A stretch of 36,002 nt of DNA, taken from contig MNCI01006533.1 of NCBI GenBank assembly GCA_015680685.1, positions 4,691 to 40,692 of the forward strand, in the 5' to 3' direction. Position 1 is the first letter of the stretch. The number at the start of each line of letters is the position of its first letter. Below the pieces are notes generated by a model. It ran no database searches and was not told where the DNA came from. It saw nothing but the letters and a program-made list of their open reading frames with translations. The position numbers and the translations under genes were made by a program. Below are positions 10,859 through 20,719 of the stretch, piece after piece. This DNA comes from Gnetum montanum (taxonomy: Eukaryota; Streptophyta; Gnetopsida; Gnetales; Gnetaceae).

Positions 10859-12802
10859 TGTAGCGACAGAAAATGCTAGTGGTTGGAACACCAAGAGGTC
10901 ACCGGGTGTATAGCCTAACCCCGGATCTGTGCAAGGGCCATGTTGGATGTAAACAGATGTGGGGTTCCCTAAACAGTTTGGTCGATCAGATAGGAACTTA
11001 ATCAGTGTACAATAACCTTTTGTAAATGTTTGTTTTGGAGGTGTTATATGCAAGTTGAAATGGTAAGCGACAAATGTAAAACAATGAAAAATAATGCAAG
11101 ATATGATAATAGAAAACAAAGAATGAAATAGGCTTGGGTGAGAAAGTGCATCACCCCAAGATTAGGGGATTTGATCTTTGCTTGACTGAAGAAGGTGTAC
11201 AATAGATGGCAATGCAAATAGGCATAGCTTGCAATGAAGCAGTATGGTCACAACTCCTTAAAATATTGTCAACATATTGCTAACAGGAATCCTTTGCTTG
11301 CCAGTATGCCTGCCAAAGCTAATTGCCAAGAAGCAAAAATTCCAGAATGCCAAACATGCTCAAAAGCCAACCATGCTAAAAAAAATGCCAAAAGCCAACC
11401 ACAGGAAAGATGAGCCTAAAAGCCAACCATGCAAAAACCAACCACGCTAGAATGCTCCAAGCCAACCATAGGAATAATCAATCCAAAAGCCAACCATGCA
11501 AAAAGCCAACCCTTTGAACATTATTCGTCGGTGTATTTATAGGGCTAGGAGTGGGAGAAAAATGTGGATTGGATGCCATGTGTCTTGAGTCCCACAGAGT
11601 GTAGACGTTACTATGACATGCTATTGTGTGATGCTGGGTGTGAAAATTGTTATGCTGTGACCATACGATTCAAGTTGCATGTGCTAGAGTCCAATGAACT
11701 ACCATGTTTNACATTCATTATTGGCATTTTTTCTCTATAACAAACATGGTAGTTCATTGGACTCTAGCACATGCAACTTGAATCGTATGGTCACAGCATA
11801 ACAATTTTCACACCCAGCATCACACAATAGCATGTCATAGTAACGTCTACACTCTGTGGGACTCAAGAAACATGGCATCCAATCCACATTTTTCTCCCAC
11901 TCCTAGCCCTATAAATACACCGACGAATAATGTTCAAAGGGTTGGCTTTTTGCATGGTTGGCTTTTGGATTGATTATTNCCGAAGTATGGCCAAGTGCAA
12001 TCCTCTTGCTAGAACCACTTAACATAGGGCCTTCATACATTGTGTCCTTGCTACACTACATAGCATAGCACCTATTTTGGCTTGGATTCTAACTCAACCT
12101 TGCAAATGTTTTGTAACAGAATGTTAGTCATGTCTTGGCATGTCAACAAAGCAAACTTGTTCGATGGTTGAAGCATGGGAAAATGTGCCTACTCCATCAG
12201 AGCCATCTAAGTAGGAGTATTGTCAGAGTTCATCCCTTCTACTCTATGCTACGCTGCATAGCATAGCACAACATAGCACTCAAATTGTAATGATTTCTGA
12301 CAAAATTTACCATATTTTTCTGTGTCATGTTACTCATGCATCAAGGATGAAGTGGGGTAGATATCCTGAAGGATTGAATCATTGTCAATTTGCATCTTTT
12401 GGGCATAATCAGTATCCCCAAGGCTTGTTATGCTGTGCAGCATAGTGTAGCCTAGCAGGTTCCTACAGTTAGAAAACTTGCTGAACTGTTTAGTCCATTC
12501 TAAAAAATTTCGACAGTTCCTAGCATGGTCCCTGGGTAGACCATTAGCCAGGTCAAGTGTCGAGCTGGGCAAGCTAGAAGGTGTAGCAAGCCTATCAGCT
12601 CTAGAGATAGAAAATTTTCCAGATTGTGCTGTCTACCCCTAGTGCCTCTTTCATGCAAACTGGCCTTGTGGGTGGATGCCATGTTGACTGTGCCATAGAG
12701 GGTATTGTTTACATGGTCCAACTTGTCACCATGCTTGCAAGGATCCTTGCCCACATTCTGGGACTATTGAATCATGAGAATCCCAGAAGTTATGGTGTTT
12801 CA
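10859..12802 (-). repeat. Element C left LTR (its 3' LTR), rearranged in this assembly
   Basis: It begins TGTAGCGACAGAAAATG and ends GGTGTTTCA on the plus strand, colinear with the right LTR (TGTAGCAACCGAAAATG ... GGTGTTTCA). It is 1,944 bp against 2,252 bp. The shortfall and a 237-bp inverted repeat both sit at two N's (11710 and 11979). LTR sequence corresponding to about 24552-25103 of the right copy is missing here and an inverted copy of neighbouring LTR sequence occupies the place. The LTR's TATA box (minus strand) is at 11534-11541. Confidence 0.88.
11473..11978. repeat. Near-perfect 237-bp inverted repeat between two N's, probably an assembly artefact
   Basis: 11473-11709 is the reverse complement of 11742-11978, with one mismatch noticed near 11600/11870. 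N's sit at 11710 and 11979, exactly at the edges of the inverted block. Read in reverse, 11711-11741 continues the LTR just as the right LTR does past 24517 (TATAGAGAAAAAATACCAAT). So 11711-11978 is a piece of this same LTR placed backwards, and the next ~550 bp are absent. The arms are far more alike than the two LTRs are, which argues against an ancient biological inversion. Confidence 0.85.
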
Positions 12803-12822
12803 ATGGCCCCTATTTGTTGATG
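12803..12822 (-). other. Candidate polypurine tract of element C
   Basis: Read on the minus strand, the sequence directly before the 3' LTR is CAACAAATAGGGGCCAT, a short A/G-rich run in the position where plus-strand DNA priming occurs. It is only moderately purine-rich, so the call rests mainly on position. Confidence 0.5.
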
Positions 12823-13699
12823 TCTGGAGGATCTACCCGAGATATGTCAACAAAGAATATGAAACACCATGAGGAACTAGACACCAACATTGCTCTTTAG
12901 TGCCTGCTTGGATGATGCTTTGCTACATTTGAGAGTGATGGGAGAGTGATGTGAGGAAAGGGGTAAGGGGTGGATTTGAGGAAACAGGTTCAGGGAAGAA
13001 ATGAGTGTGAGATGCAATGCTTTGAGAAACTATTACCATAGCATGATCCCTTGTCAGAGTGCTTATGAGGAAGACAACACACATGGGTGTCTTTCTTTGT
13101 TAGCCTTTGAACTCTCATCGGAGTGCTTAGAGATGGTCAATTTATGGCCAAAATGATCGTAAAGTTGCACATTGTGCCATTTTTCTTAGGCACTTTTTTT
13201 GAGCTTTCCTGCTCTTTTTTACATTTTTGTGTCTTTACTTTGCTGTACACCCATGTTCACTTGCAAACAACCTGTTGTTGTAGGACAGGTATTTCCTCCC
13301 CAAGATGAGTTGTGTTACATCCATGTGGGGTTTTGACCTGCCTACAGATGCTTCCCATGGGGCGAGTTGCATTACGCCCATCATGGACTTGATGGTTGGG
13401 CATGTGGAAGGGCTCTGTGCATTAGGAAAGCTTGTAAAGAGGATACAGAAAATTTGAAGTATATAAGGAATGGAAGCTAAACTAGCTAAAAAGGGGGAGT
13501 AGGGCATGTACTCTCAAGCAACGAGGTTAATCAAAGTGGATACTTCGGAGTAATGTAGTACCTTGGATTTTGTGGTGAAATACATTTCTGAATGAAGCCA
13601 TCTTGGCTTGTATCTTGCAAACACAATAAAGAGAAAACCAGAAAAATGACCGTGTTTGTAGGGTTGTTGATGTGAGCTGGGGGGCATTACAATACGAAC
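12823..13699. other. Element C 3' untranslated spacer
   Basis: About 0.9 kb between C's 3' LTR and its tandem array. It holds short frames on both strands, none recognisable. A GAGTTGTGTTACATCC-like phrase occurs near 13305 and again in degenerate form near 13360, suggesting a small local duplication. No RT, RNase H or integrase motif is seen in any frame. Confidence 0.5.
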
Positions 13700-14105
13700 C
13701 CAATTTAAGATCTTGGTAGACCATTAGATGTGCTAGTTTAAGGTCCCAGTAGACTGTAATGTACTAGTTTAAGGTCCTAGTAGACTGCTATGCTAGTTTA
13801 AGGTCCTAGCAGACCGTTGTGCTAGTTTACCATTGTAGCAGATGGTGGATGGTCAGTTTAAGGTCATAGAAGACCATGTTGTGGATGCCGGTTTTACATC
13901 GTAGCCCAAGGACGTGCTATGCCAATTTATAGTCATAGCGGACTATCTATGCCAGTTTTACGTCATAGCAGATGTTCTTTGCCAGTTTTACATCATAGTG
14001 GACGATGGATGGGCACTTTAAGGTAGTAGCAGACCATCACTAGGCCACATTATAAGTTAAAATTGCTAGTTTAAGGTCTTTGCGGACCATCAACAAGTTT
14101 AAAAT
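13700..14105. repeat. Degenerate tandem array, unit ~30-45 bp
   Basis: About ten to twelve degenerate copies of a unit built on CTAGTTTAAGGTCCTAGTAGAC. The clearest are between 13732 and 13815; later copies vary (GCCAGTTTTACRTCATAGCRG-type, compared in short parts) up to CTAGTTTAAGGTCTTTGCGGAC near 14074. The array lies directly upstream of the antisense gene's TATA box. Tandem arrays in untranslated regions are known from large plant gypsy elements. Confidence 0.8.
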
Positions 14106-14254
14106 TGGTAAATACAGAGCAAAAATTTTGGTGGGCCCACTTACTATGCTGTCGATGAGTGCTACACTATAGTGGGGGTATGCTACTGTAGTACTATGCT
14201 GCAGTAGTGTCCCTCATTACCCAGAACGTGAAAGTGACAAGTATTTTACCATGT

Positions 14255-14270
14255 TGACTATAAATAGGGG
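14255..14270 (+). promoter_or_regulatory. TATA box, candidate promoter of the antisense gene in element C
   Basis: GACTATAAATAGGGG is a close match to the plant TATA consensus (TATAAATA at 14259-14266) on the strand opposite to C's gag. It lies ~140 bp before a possible first exon with an ATG at 14398, a usual arrangement. It is separate from C's LTR promoters, whose TATA boxes face the other way. Confidence 0.55.
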
Positions 14271-14397
14271 ATTACCCCCTAGTAAACTTGTCATTTTCAT
14301 TGTCAGAGCCCACACTTAGAGCATAGCGTGGTTGAACTAAGAGAGAGGGTGATAGTCATAGCGTAATAGTTGATAGAGACAATTTAAAAATGAGGTA

Positions 14398-14516
14398 ATG
14401 GCACACAAAAGTGAATGCAAGCATCGAGGACTAGCTAAGGTGGACAAAGTGAAAGACACTTTAGGACACCTCTCCAAGGTGCATGTCGAGGAGTGACAAG
14501 AGGCTCCATTTGCTTG
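14398..14516 (+). pseudogene. Possible first exon of the antisense gene
   Basis: An ATG at 14398 opens a Lys/His-rich frame (MAHKSECKHRGLAKVDKVKD) that hits TGA at 14494, possibly a mutated CGA. A strong donor GTAAGT follows at 14517. The phase does not match the next exon without a frameshift, and another ATG at 14483 opens a different frame. The exon may instead be 5' UTR. The call depends on the TATA box upstream and the donor. Confidence 0.35.
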
Positions 14517-15479
14517 GTAAGTTGTTACGCTACCCTTGTTTCCATTATGTGATGCATCAGATTAGATTGCCATTGCCATTACTATTGTCATTTTTTCCAA
14601 CTATTATCACTATTTTTTTTGTTGTTTTGGCCGCTACGTCGTGGTTGTCACTACTTGGCCACAACAACCATATGATCACTATGCTATAGTTGCATGCGGT
14701 ACCACCCCAGCTACCATTGTTAAGAATGGTCACTACACTATCACAGCATTTGGGTGGTTCTGGCATAGCGTACGTTCGGCGTAGCATATCACCCTAGAGT
14801 AGTTTACATGTTTGCAAAGTTTTGGAGTAGCGTGGCACATGCCTAGCATAGTGTAGCATGAGCTATTTCATGTGGTAGGGTAGGGTTGGGACAGCGAGGG
14901 TGCTATGAGTTCTATTAGACTATAATATTTTTGTTGTTGTTACTTTACATTGTTATATTAACAAGCCCTTGGGTCATTACAGTAGAAACCTATTATGATG
15001 CTATACTGTTAAGCTTGTAATGCTGCTATGCTGTTAAGTTCACTATGCTACTAAATTTGCTATACTACAACACTTGTTCCATTGTTATGCTACTTGTTCC
15101 ATTGCATCTTTTGTAATTGTTCCATTGCTACGTTGCACACAGTGCAGTTGTCTTGCTATGCTGTGCGTAGTGCAGCTGTCACACTTGTGCGAAAGTGTAA
15201 CTGTTATGCTATGCTATATAAGGCATGTCTACTATGCTATGTTGTGTAGCATGTAACTATTACTTTGTAGGTTGCATCCCTACACTACACTATGTGTGGT
15301 TTAGCTGCTACGCTATGCTACATGTGACACTCTATTACGCTACATGTAATGTTTAATTTTATTTTACCAGGACACATTGTTTCACGCTAAAGGAAAATTC
15401 ATAAATAGAGGGTTATGCTATGCTAAATTAGTGATTGTTACCTAAACACAATGCTAACGCTTGATGTTTTGTCATGTAG
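14517..15479 (+). other. Probable first intron, rich in GCTATGCTA-type motifs
   Basis: 963 bp from GTAAGT (14517) to TTTTGTCATGTAG (ends 15479). It contains many near-copies of CTATGCTAC/TGCTATGCTG (for example 15160-15340), a motif also scattered in C's LTRs. The GC-poor, T-rich composition fits an intron. Short open frames here give no recognisable product. Confidence 0.5.
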
Positions 15480-16287
15480 GGTCATGTTGAAACCCGTTCT
15501 GATCGTCAGATGGTAGGAATCCTATGCTACCTTAGAAAACCTGTGGCCAATGTTCCCCCACCCCACGTAGGGGTAGGAAAGTAGGTGATTTGGTTCTAGG
15601 AGAGTGCACGGGACTTCCTAGAGCTCCTCCTTCACCATTTTAGTGTGATCGTGTGGTCACACTTATCTGCTAAGACAACGGTTGTAGTTACAAAAATGTT
15701 GTTGCCTAGGGCAAACTGGGACATTCTGAAGTTCATGGCTGATGGGTCGATTAGGGGAGAAGGGGCAGAAGGCTTAAATCAACACCTAAGGGGATTGAGG
15801 TGCCTGAGTTGGATCTGGGACATGCTTGAATACAAATGTTACCATTTATACAACACATTATACGTTGTCCATCACATGGGAACCTACTTTCAGAACCCAC
15901 CTGGAACCATTTACTGTGCCAGTGGGTGAGTCCTGTGAAGGTATTTTAATCATGTTGTATGATTTGCCTTACGCTAGACAAAAATTCTTATCATATTCTT
16001 ATATGTTGCCAGGTTTTATATTGACGAGAGTGGTCTTCATGGTAACATGGATACCTTGGCATTGGGCCAAATGACTCTGCAAGAGTTCTCCTCTACTGGG
16101 AATGTGTGTGTCGGTGTTATAGAACAACTTGAGCTTGATTATAAAGCCTATCCAACTAGGTATTCCAAGTTCTATGGGAAATTTAAGGAAGTTGGTTGGA
16201 TGGATAGTGAATGGGCATCGTGCTGACCAATTACTGTTGAAGATGTTTTGGTGGAACTTCCACCATTTCCTACATTGTATAAGCTTG
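15480..16287 (+). pseudogene. FCP1/NIF-type phosphatase-like domain (two exons of the antisense gene)
   Basis: Exons 15480-15925 and 16013-16287 join in frame across an 87-bp GT-AG intron. The encoded ~240 residues show the FCP1-homology pattern: VGILCYLRKP (position of the catalytic loop), then a degraded KxVIW, ARDFLELLLHHFSVIVWS, SAKTTVVVTKMLLP, and later YNTLYVVHHMGTYFQNPPGT, which matches the NTL-hDD-P-hhh-NPPgT end of the domain. The family dephosphorylates proteins such as the RNA polymerase II CTD using DxDx(T/V). Here that loop reads RQMVGIL and the later DD is HH, so both acidic motifs are absent; the ancestor may have been a pseudophosphatase, or the residues decayed. Stops occur near 15582, 15597 and 16231. 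After the domain comes a Tyr-rich segment (YKAYPTRYSKFYGKFKEVGW). Confidence 0.55.
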
Positions 16288-16378
16288 GTATGTAAACCTT
16301 GCATTTGTTCTTATGTGTTCAAGTGATGATGCACTTTTTTCCCTTGCTAACTTTCTTATTTTTTACTAACCTATACAG

Positions 16379-17422
16379 TAACAAGGGAATCCCATGAGGT
16401 CATAGTAATCACCTCTGGGCATGATGAGACCAACCTCTTCTTTAAGTATGGGGAGCTGGAGGAGACTCAGTGTTGGCTCTGCAATGGGGCCACGACCACC
16501 CTTCTTCAAAAAATTTAGGAGGTTGGGCTCATGGATTTATTTCTAGCTATAAATCCAAGTGTCTTGGATATAGAAGTGCTTTCCCTAGCCAATTCCTTCT
16601 CCAAGAAGGCTGACCTCTTCTACACACGTGTTCACAATGTGTGGGTGGTGTTTGAAATTAATGACAAACTATTTGTAGATATTTTTGGTGTCCCTTTTGA
16701 TGGTCTCCCTGTAGGAGAAAAATCTAGGAAAGATGAAAACCATCAAGGGGATATCAAGGAATGGCTAGGGACAAGCAAGGATTGAAAGGGGATTTACATC
16801 CACAAAGTCAAGCTAGCGGTGGCCCAAACAGTTTACCTTGTCTTCTATGCTCGTACTTTCCCCAAGCTACTTTCCCAAGGAAATATCCTTAGAGTGGAGT
16901 AGGCTTGGATAATGGGGAAGTTCATGGAGGAAGGGACTTATTATATAGGTACCTTTCAAAAGGCTTGCACGCTGAAATTGTCAAGCTTCGTGAGAATCTT
17001 GACTCTTGTTCCAACATGCACAATATCGTCTTTGTAGCTTGCTTGCGTTAGTTCATAGAATTCATAGTAGTCCGTGAGAATGGCGTTTGGGTATAGTAGG
17101 ATCAGAACCAGATATGTAAGCCATGGATTTGCCAGGTTTTCTACACCACTTGATCCCAAGATCCCCCCAAAAGCTATCGGGGAATCACTTTCAATAATGA
17201 TGAGGGATTGGGTGGCATGACCCTTTTGTGCCTAGGACAATGTGGGAGAGGTGCCTCCTATTAACACAAGCAATGTGTTAAGGGGGAAACACATCATTGT
17301 AGAAATAGTGAAGAATAGACTACAGTGTAAGAAGTATCATCCTGTCAAGGAACCTTCCCATATGAATGATGGGAAAGGGAAAAATCTACAAATCAAAGTT
17401 CACAGAGTGCAGCCCCTAGTTG
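16379..17422 (+). pseudogene. Middle exon of the antisense gene, unrecognised domain
   Basis: It is joined in frame to the previous exon across a 91-bp intron (16288-16378). It has a long coherent frame: VTRESHEVIVITSGHDETNL, a stop near 16516, then 84 open codons from 16531 with SFSKKADLFYTRVHNVWVVF and DKLFVDIFGVPFDGLPVGEK, another stop, then VKLAVAQTVYLVFYARTFPK. The VxF...I..IFGVPxDG pattern recalls domains in plant transposon-associated proteins (plant mobile domain and relatives), but the match is too short to assign. Frame is uncertain between 16960 and 17240; from 17242 the original frame is open again (KHIIVEIVKNRLQCKKYHPV). It ends at donor GTAAGT (17423). Confidence 0.55.
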
Positions 17423-17500
17423 GTAAGTGTACTTGACTGGTTTGTTAGCATAGCACTTGCTACACTATGTAGCATCACACAGTGTAGCACTTGTTTCAAG

Positions 17501-19103
17501 TTGGAGTATCCTGCTTACTGTGAGTATGCTTTATCAGAAGAAGAAGAAGAAGAAGAGGAAGAGGTTTTGTCCCCTGGAGCAGGGGCACCTATTGAAGAAG
17601 AAGAAGAGGCCCTAGCTGCAGAAGAAGAGGCCCTTGCCATAGAGGAAGAGGCCCCTACTGATGACCCTTTTGCAAAATGTGGTTCAGTACCCAAGGGGCA
17701 CATGAGTGTTGAGGATGCCACCATACTTTTGGATTAGCTGGAAAGAGAGGGGATCCAATTTGATGCTGGTGAGTTTGACTGCTTGTTTGATAGTGTGTCG
17801 ATGGGTGACCCCCCACTATCACCCCTAAGGGTTTGCTGGGTAGGAGATTTACATTGTCGTTTACATTGTTCATCATCTTTGTTGTTGTCATCTCTACCAT
17901 GGCTAACATGTTTTATTGTGCAGCGGACATCACTGTTGATGCCCCTGGCCCTTCTTATTCGATTCATCTATGACCCTAGATCGAGACCCTTGAAAAATTC
18001 ACTTGACATGATCAATCACCTAAGGCAGATTGATCCGAAGATTGGTATGTTAAAATTGCTATGCTAGGCTCTCTATGTTGTTGCAATTTTGCTATGTCAC
18101 TATGACTAATGCTCTCCCATGTATGATTGGTAGCCTCTCATCTCAAGTGGGATCCTAAGCAAGCTGTTGAGGTCAATGTTGTGCTTGAACTTCCATCAAA
18201 GGTAGCCGAGGTACCTCATCACATATACAATGAAGGAAGTAAATGTGCATTGTACTTGGCATGCTCCTTATAGGAGTGTAGGCGTGTAAATGAGGACCTC
18301 TGGAAGTGGGTACAGAAACTTAAAAAAGAGAAGGCCAACCTAACCGCTGAGGTGGGGGATCTCCAATCCAGGAATGAATTTCTGTTGGCCCATGACACTT
18401 GAGATGGTAGTTGGCGTACGGTAGTCATTGACTACACAAAATATTGGATAGTTGTACGAAGTAAAAATGAGGCCACTCGTGAGATCATTGAACAATGCAT
18501 GCAGATGGACCTTCTAGCCCAGAAGAACCAAGACTAGAAGGATTATAGTACAAAGGTTTACAAATGGGGATAGGCACAAAAGAACCACAAGCATATGTAT
18601 AAAATGGAATGTGCTACCTATCATAAATAATACTAGGATGTAGCTGTTGAGTTGCATATCCACAAGCTATTCCTTTATGTCATCGATGCTTCTAGAGCTT
18701 ATGAAAAGTTCATGCAACAGGTGATGATCAGTGAATCTCCCGAAAGGGAAATGACCCTACCTACTAGGGAAATCACCATGACCATATTTTCCCTAGGACC
18801 ATCCAGATGGACAGCTATGGAAAAAGGGAAGGCTGTAGTAAGCACTAATCTAGGAGATAGGAATTGGGCAACCTGATTGAGGAGGAGATCCTATAACATC
18901 TTACAGTTGGCATGGATAGGATACCCTCCAAAATGGACGTGGGGCCATCTTGGATTAGTCACTTTTTTTGTGTCATAGTTTATTTTATAAAATCCTTTAT
19001 TGTAGCTTTGATTCATTATTTTATTTTCTTTCTTACGCCGGATCCGAACGAAGACGTAGGACCTAGCGAAACAGGGAATGGTGGTGTGGGTGAAGACTCA
19101 TAG
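17501..19103 (+). pseudogene. C-terminal exons of the antisense gene: Glu-rich linker and coiled coil
   Basis: Exon 17501-17768 encodes a run of Glu residues followed by three imperfect repeats of the type IEEEEEALAAEEEALA, then LEREGIQFDAG. Exon 17924-18044 continues in frame (ADITVDAPGPSYSIHL), then shifts to DPRSRPLKNSLDMINHLRQI. Exon 18134-18876 continues in frame from that: ASHLKWDPKQAVEVNVVLEL, then a heptad-rich coiled coil (VNEDLWKWVQKLKKEKANLT and AEVGDLQSRNEFLLAH), and HIHKLFLYVIDASRAYEKFM. Several TAG/TGA codons interrupt it. An acidic tail PDPNEDVGPSETGNGGVGED ends at 19103 and may be a further exon. No catalytic motif is seen; a scaffold-like role is the most that can be inferred. 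Downstream 19104-19270 is AT-rich, as expected for a 3' UTR. Confidence 0.55.
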
Positions 19104-19273
19104 TGTGGCGGTGCAAGATTTTATTTTTGTATTTACATTTAAAAATTCTTGTAAACATTATTGATTGACATTAAATGAAGAATATAATGTAAAAGGATTT
19201 GTTTCACTTTGGTTAATGTGTTATATTTATTTTATTCTTTGTCTTTCTTTTTTTTCTTTGGCCCCTTGGGGGC

Positions 19274-19575
19274 TTCTCATTTTAGTTTTAGGCCATTTCA
19301 GGTGGCATTAATAGTTTAAGGCCATTTCAGGCCACAGTAATAGTTTAAGGCCATTTCGGGCCGTTGCTTAATGAAAGAAAATTATTATTATTTTGTCTAT
19401 TTTGAGGAGTGGTGTTGTTAGTTTTAGGCCTTAGCTAGCTATGATGGTAGTTTAAGGCCATTCTGGGCTGTCACTAGTTTTAGGCCGTTTTGGGCCATTA
19501 CTAGTTTTAGGCCATTTTTGGCCATTGCTAGTTTTAGGCCATTTTAGGCCTTTGCTAGTTTTAGGCCATTTTGAG
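19274..19575. repeat. Second tandem array in element C, unit ~30 bp
   Basis: About nine copies of a unit built on CTAGTTTTAGGCCATTTTGG (variants AGTTTAAGGCCATTTCGGGC), interrupted by a short AT-rich insert at 19375-19410. It lies just after the antisense gene, as the 13.7-14.1 kb array lies just before it. Both units contain CTAGTTT(A/T)AGG, so they may share an origin. Confidence 0.85.
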
Positions 19576-19815
19576 CCTTATGTAAGGTATTGGTAACAAG
19601 GGCAATGCAGCAAGCAAGCTCAACATAAAATGCAAATTAGGAAATGGTTGACTTAATGTAAAAAACAAATTCATTGTAAAATATAAATGATGCACACAAT
19701 GGACTCAATGTGGGAAATGTAAATTATGCAAGCAGTAATACTGTGAACCGAATGTAAACATGTGAATTATACACACAAAAAATTGGATGTAAAAGGCAGC
19801 ATATACTGTTAGAAG
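19576..19815. other. Spacer between tandem array and protease duplication
   Basis: About 240 bp of AT-rich DNA with repeated short phrases of the type AATGTAAAA-CAAATT and CAATGTGGGAAATGTAAATT (19640-19790), probably a decayed local repeat. In the minus-strand order of C this is where RT should begin after the protease, but no RT motif is present. Confidence 0.5.
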
Positions 19816-20719
19816 TATGGAAAATTTTAATTATGTAGTTGTTTCCTAACTCGATGTGGGTTAGGTAAGGCATAGGGCTAGGTGAACCTACATTGGTAAT
19901 CTTCTATGTTATCGTTTGTAGCTTGGAAGGGCAACTCGGCCCACATTGTCTCTTCATTTGGGCTAGTTTTAGCTTGCTTAGGCATTTTAGTTTGAATGGG
20001 GGCTTGGTTTTCAGAGATTTCAATCTCTGAACCTTACTTCACTTCTATGTTGTTTATGGCTCGGGGAGCCACTTCATCACCATGGATTACCACTTCCCCT
20101 CCTACATAGGGTAAGTGGATTTCCTAGTGTATAGGTGAGGAAATGGCCCTTAGTTGGACCAACCACGATCTCCCCAGGATCAGGTTGAACCTAGGCATTT
20201 CCTCTATCACGATGAACATTGCGCTTGTGGGGAATTGGTCCCCTACCACAAAGTTAATGTGGATAATTATGGAAAATTTTAATTATGTAGTTGTTTCCTA
20301 ACTCGACGTGGGTTAGGCAAGGCATAGGGACGGGTGAACCTATATTGGTACTCTTCTATGTTATCATTTTTAGCTTGGAAGGGTAACTCGGCCCATGTTG
20401 TCTCTTCATTTGGACTAGTTTCGGCCTATTTAGGCATTTCAGTTTGAATGGGGGCTTGGTTTTTAGAGATTTCAATCTCTGAACCTTGCTTCACTCCTAC
20501 GTTGTTTATGGCTTGGGGAGCCACTTCATCACCATGGATTACCACTTTCCCTCCTGCATAGGGTAAGTGGATTTCCTAGTGTATAGGTGAGGAAATGGCC
20601 CTCAGTTGGGCCAACCACGATCTTCCCAGGATCAGGTTGAACCCAGGATTTTCCTCTATCATGATGAATACCGCGCTTGTGGGGAATTGTTCCCCTACCA
20701 CAAAGTTAATGTGGACAAT
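19816..20719 (-). repeat. 452-bp tandem duplication covering the C-terminal half of element C's protease
   Basis: 19816-20267 and 20268-~20719 are direct repeats, both starting TATGGAAAATTTTAATTATG, with scattered differences (roughly 5-10% by eye). Read on the minus strand each copy encodes the same protease half and tail (FNLILGRSWLAQLRAISSPI in one copy, FNLILGRSWLVQLRAISSPI in the other; then HLPY.GG.VVIHGDE). The copy at 20268-20719 is contiguous with the protease active site; the other is an extra half domain at the end of the coding region. Confidence 0.88.

Larger units (their letters stand above)
14398..19103 (+). pseudogene. Antisense multi-exon gene carried by element C (overall)
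   Basis: Proposed exons: 14398-14516 (weak), 15480-15925, 16013-16287, 16379-17422, 17501-17768, 17924-18044, 18134-18876, perhaps a last piece to 19103. Donors read GTAAGT, GTGAGT, GTATGT, GTAAGT, GTGAGT, GTATGT; acceptors end in TAG, CAG, CAG, AAG, CAG, TAG. The five later introns are 78-155 bp, typical of plants. Joining 15925/16013 and 16287/16379 keeps the frame exactly, and 17768/17924 and 18044/18134 also join in frame. The frame is broken by about a dozen TAG/TGA codons, a phase mismatch at 17422/17501 and one shift inside 17924-18044, so it is now a pseudogene. Architecture: FCP1-like domain, unrecognised region, Glu-rich linker, coiled coil. It lies where pol would be, on the opposite strand. 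Confidence 0.72.

Noticed and set aside
11473-11978. A long hairpin or foldback transposon
   Set aside because: Edges coincide with N's, arms are almost identical, and the right LTR shows the uninverted order with extra sequence; a contig-orientation error explains it.
13700-14105. CRISPR array
   Set aside because: Units are degenerate, contiguous and of uneven length with no unique spacers, in eukaryotic retrotransposon DNA.
14483-14689. 68-codon frame (MSRSDKRLHLL...) as a gene
   Set aside because: It runs through a canonical GTAAGT donor into low-complexity intron-like DNA; only its first few codons could be exonic.
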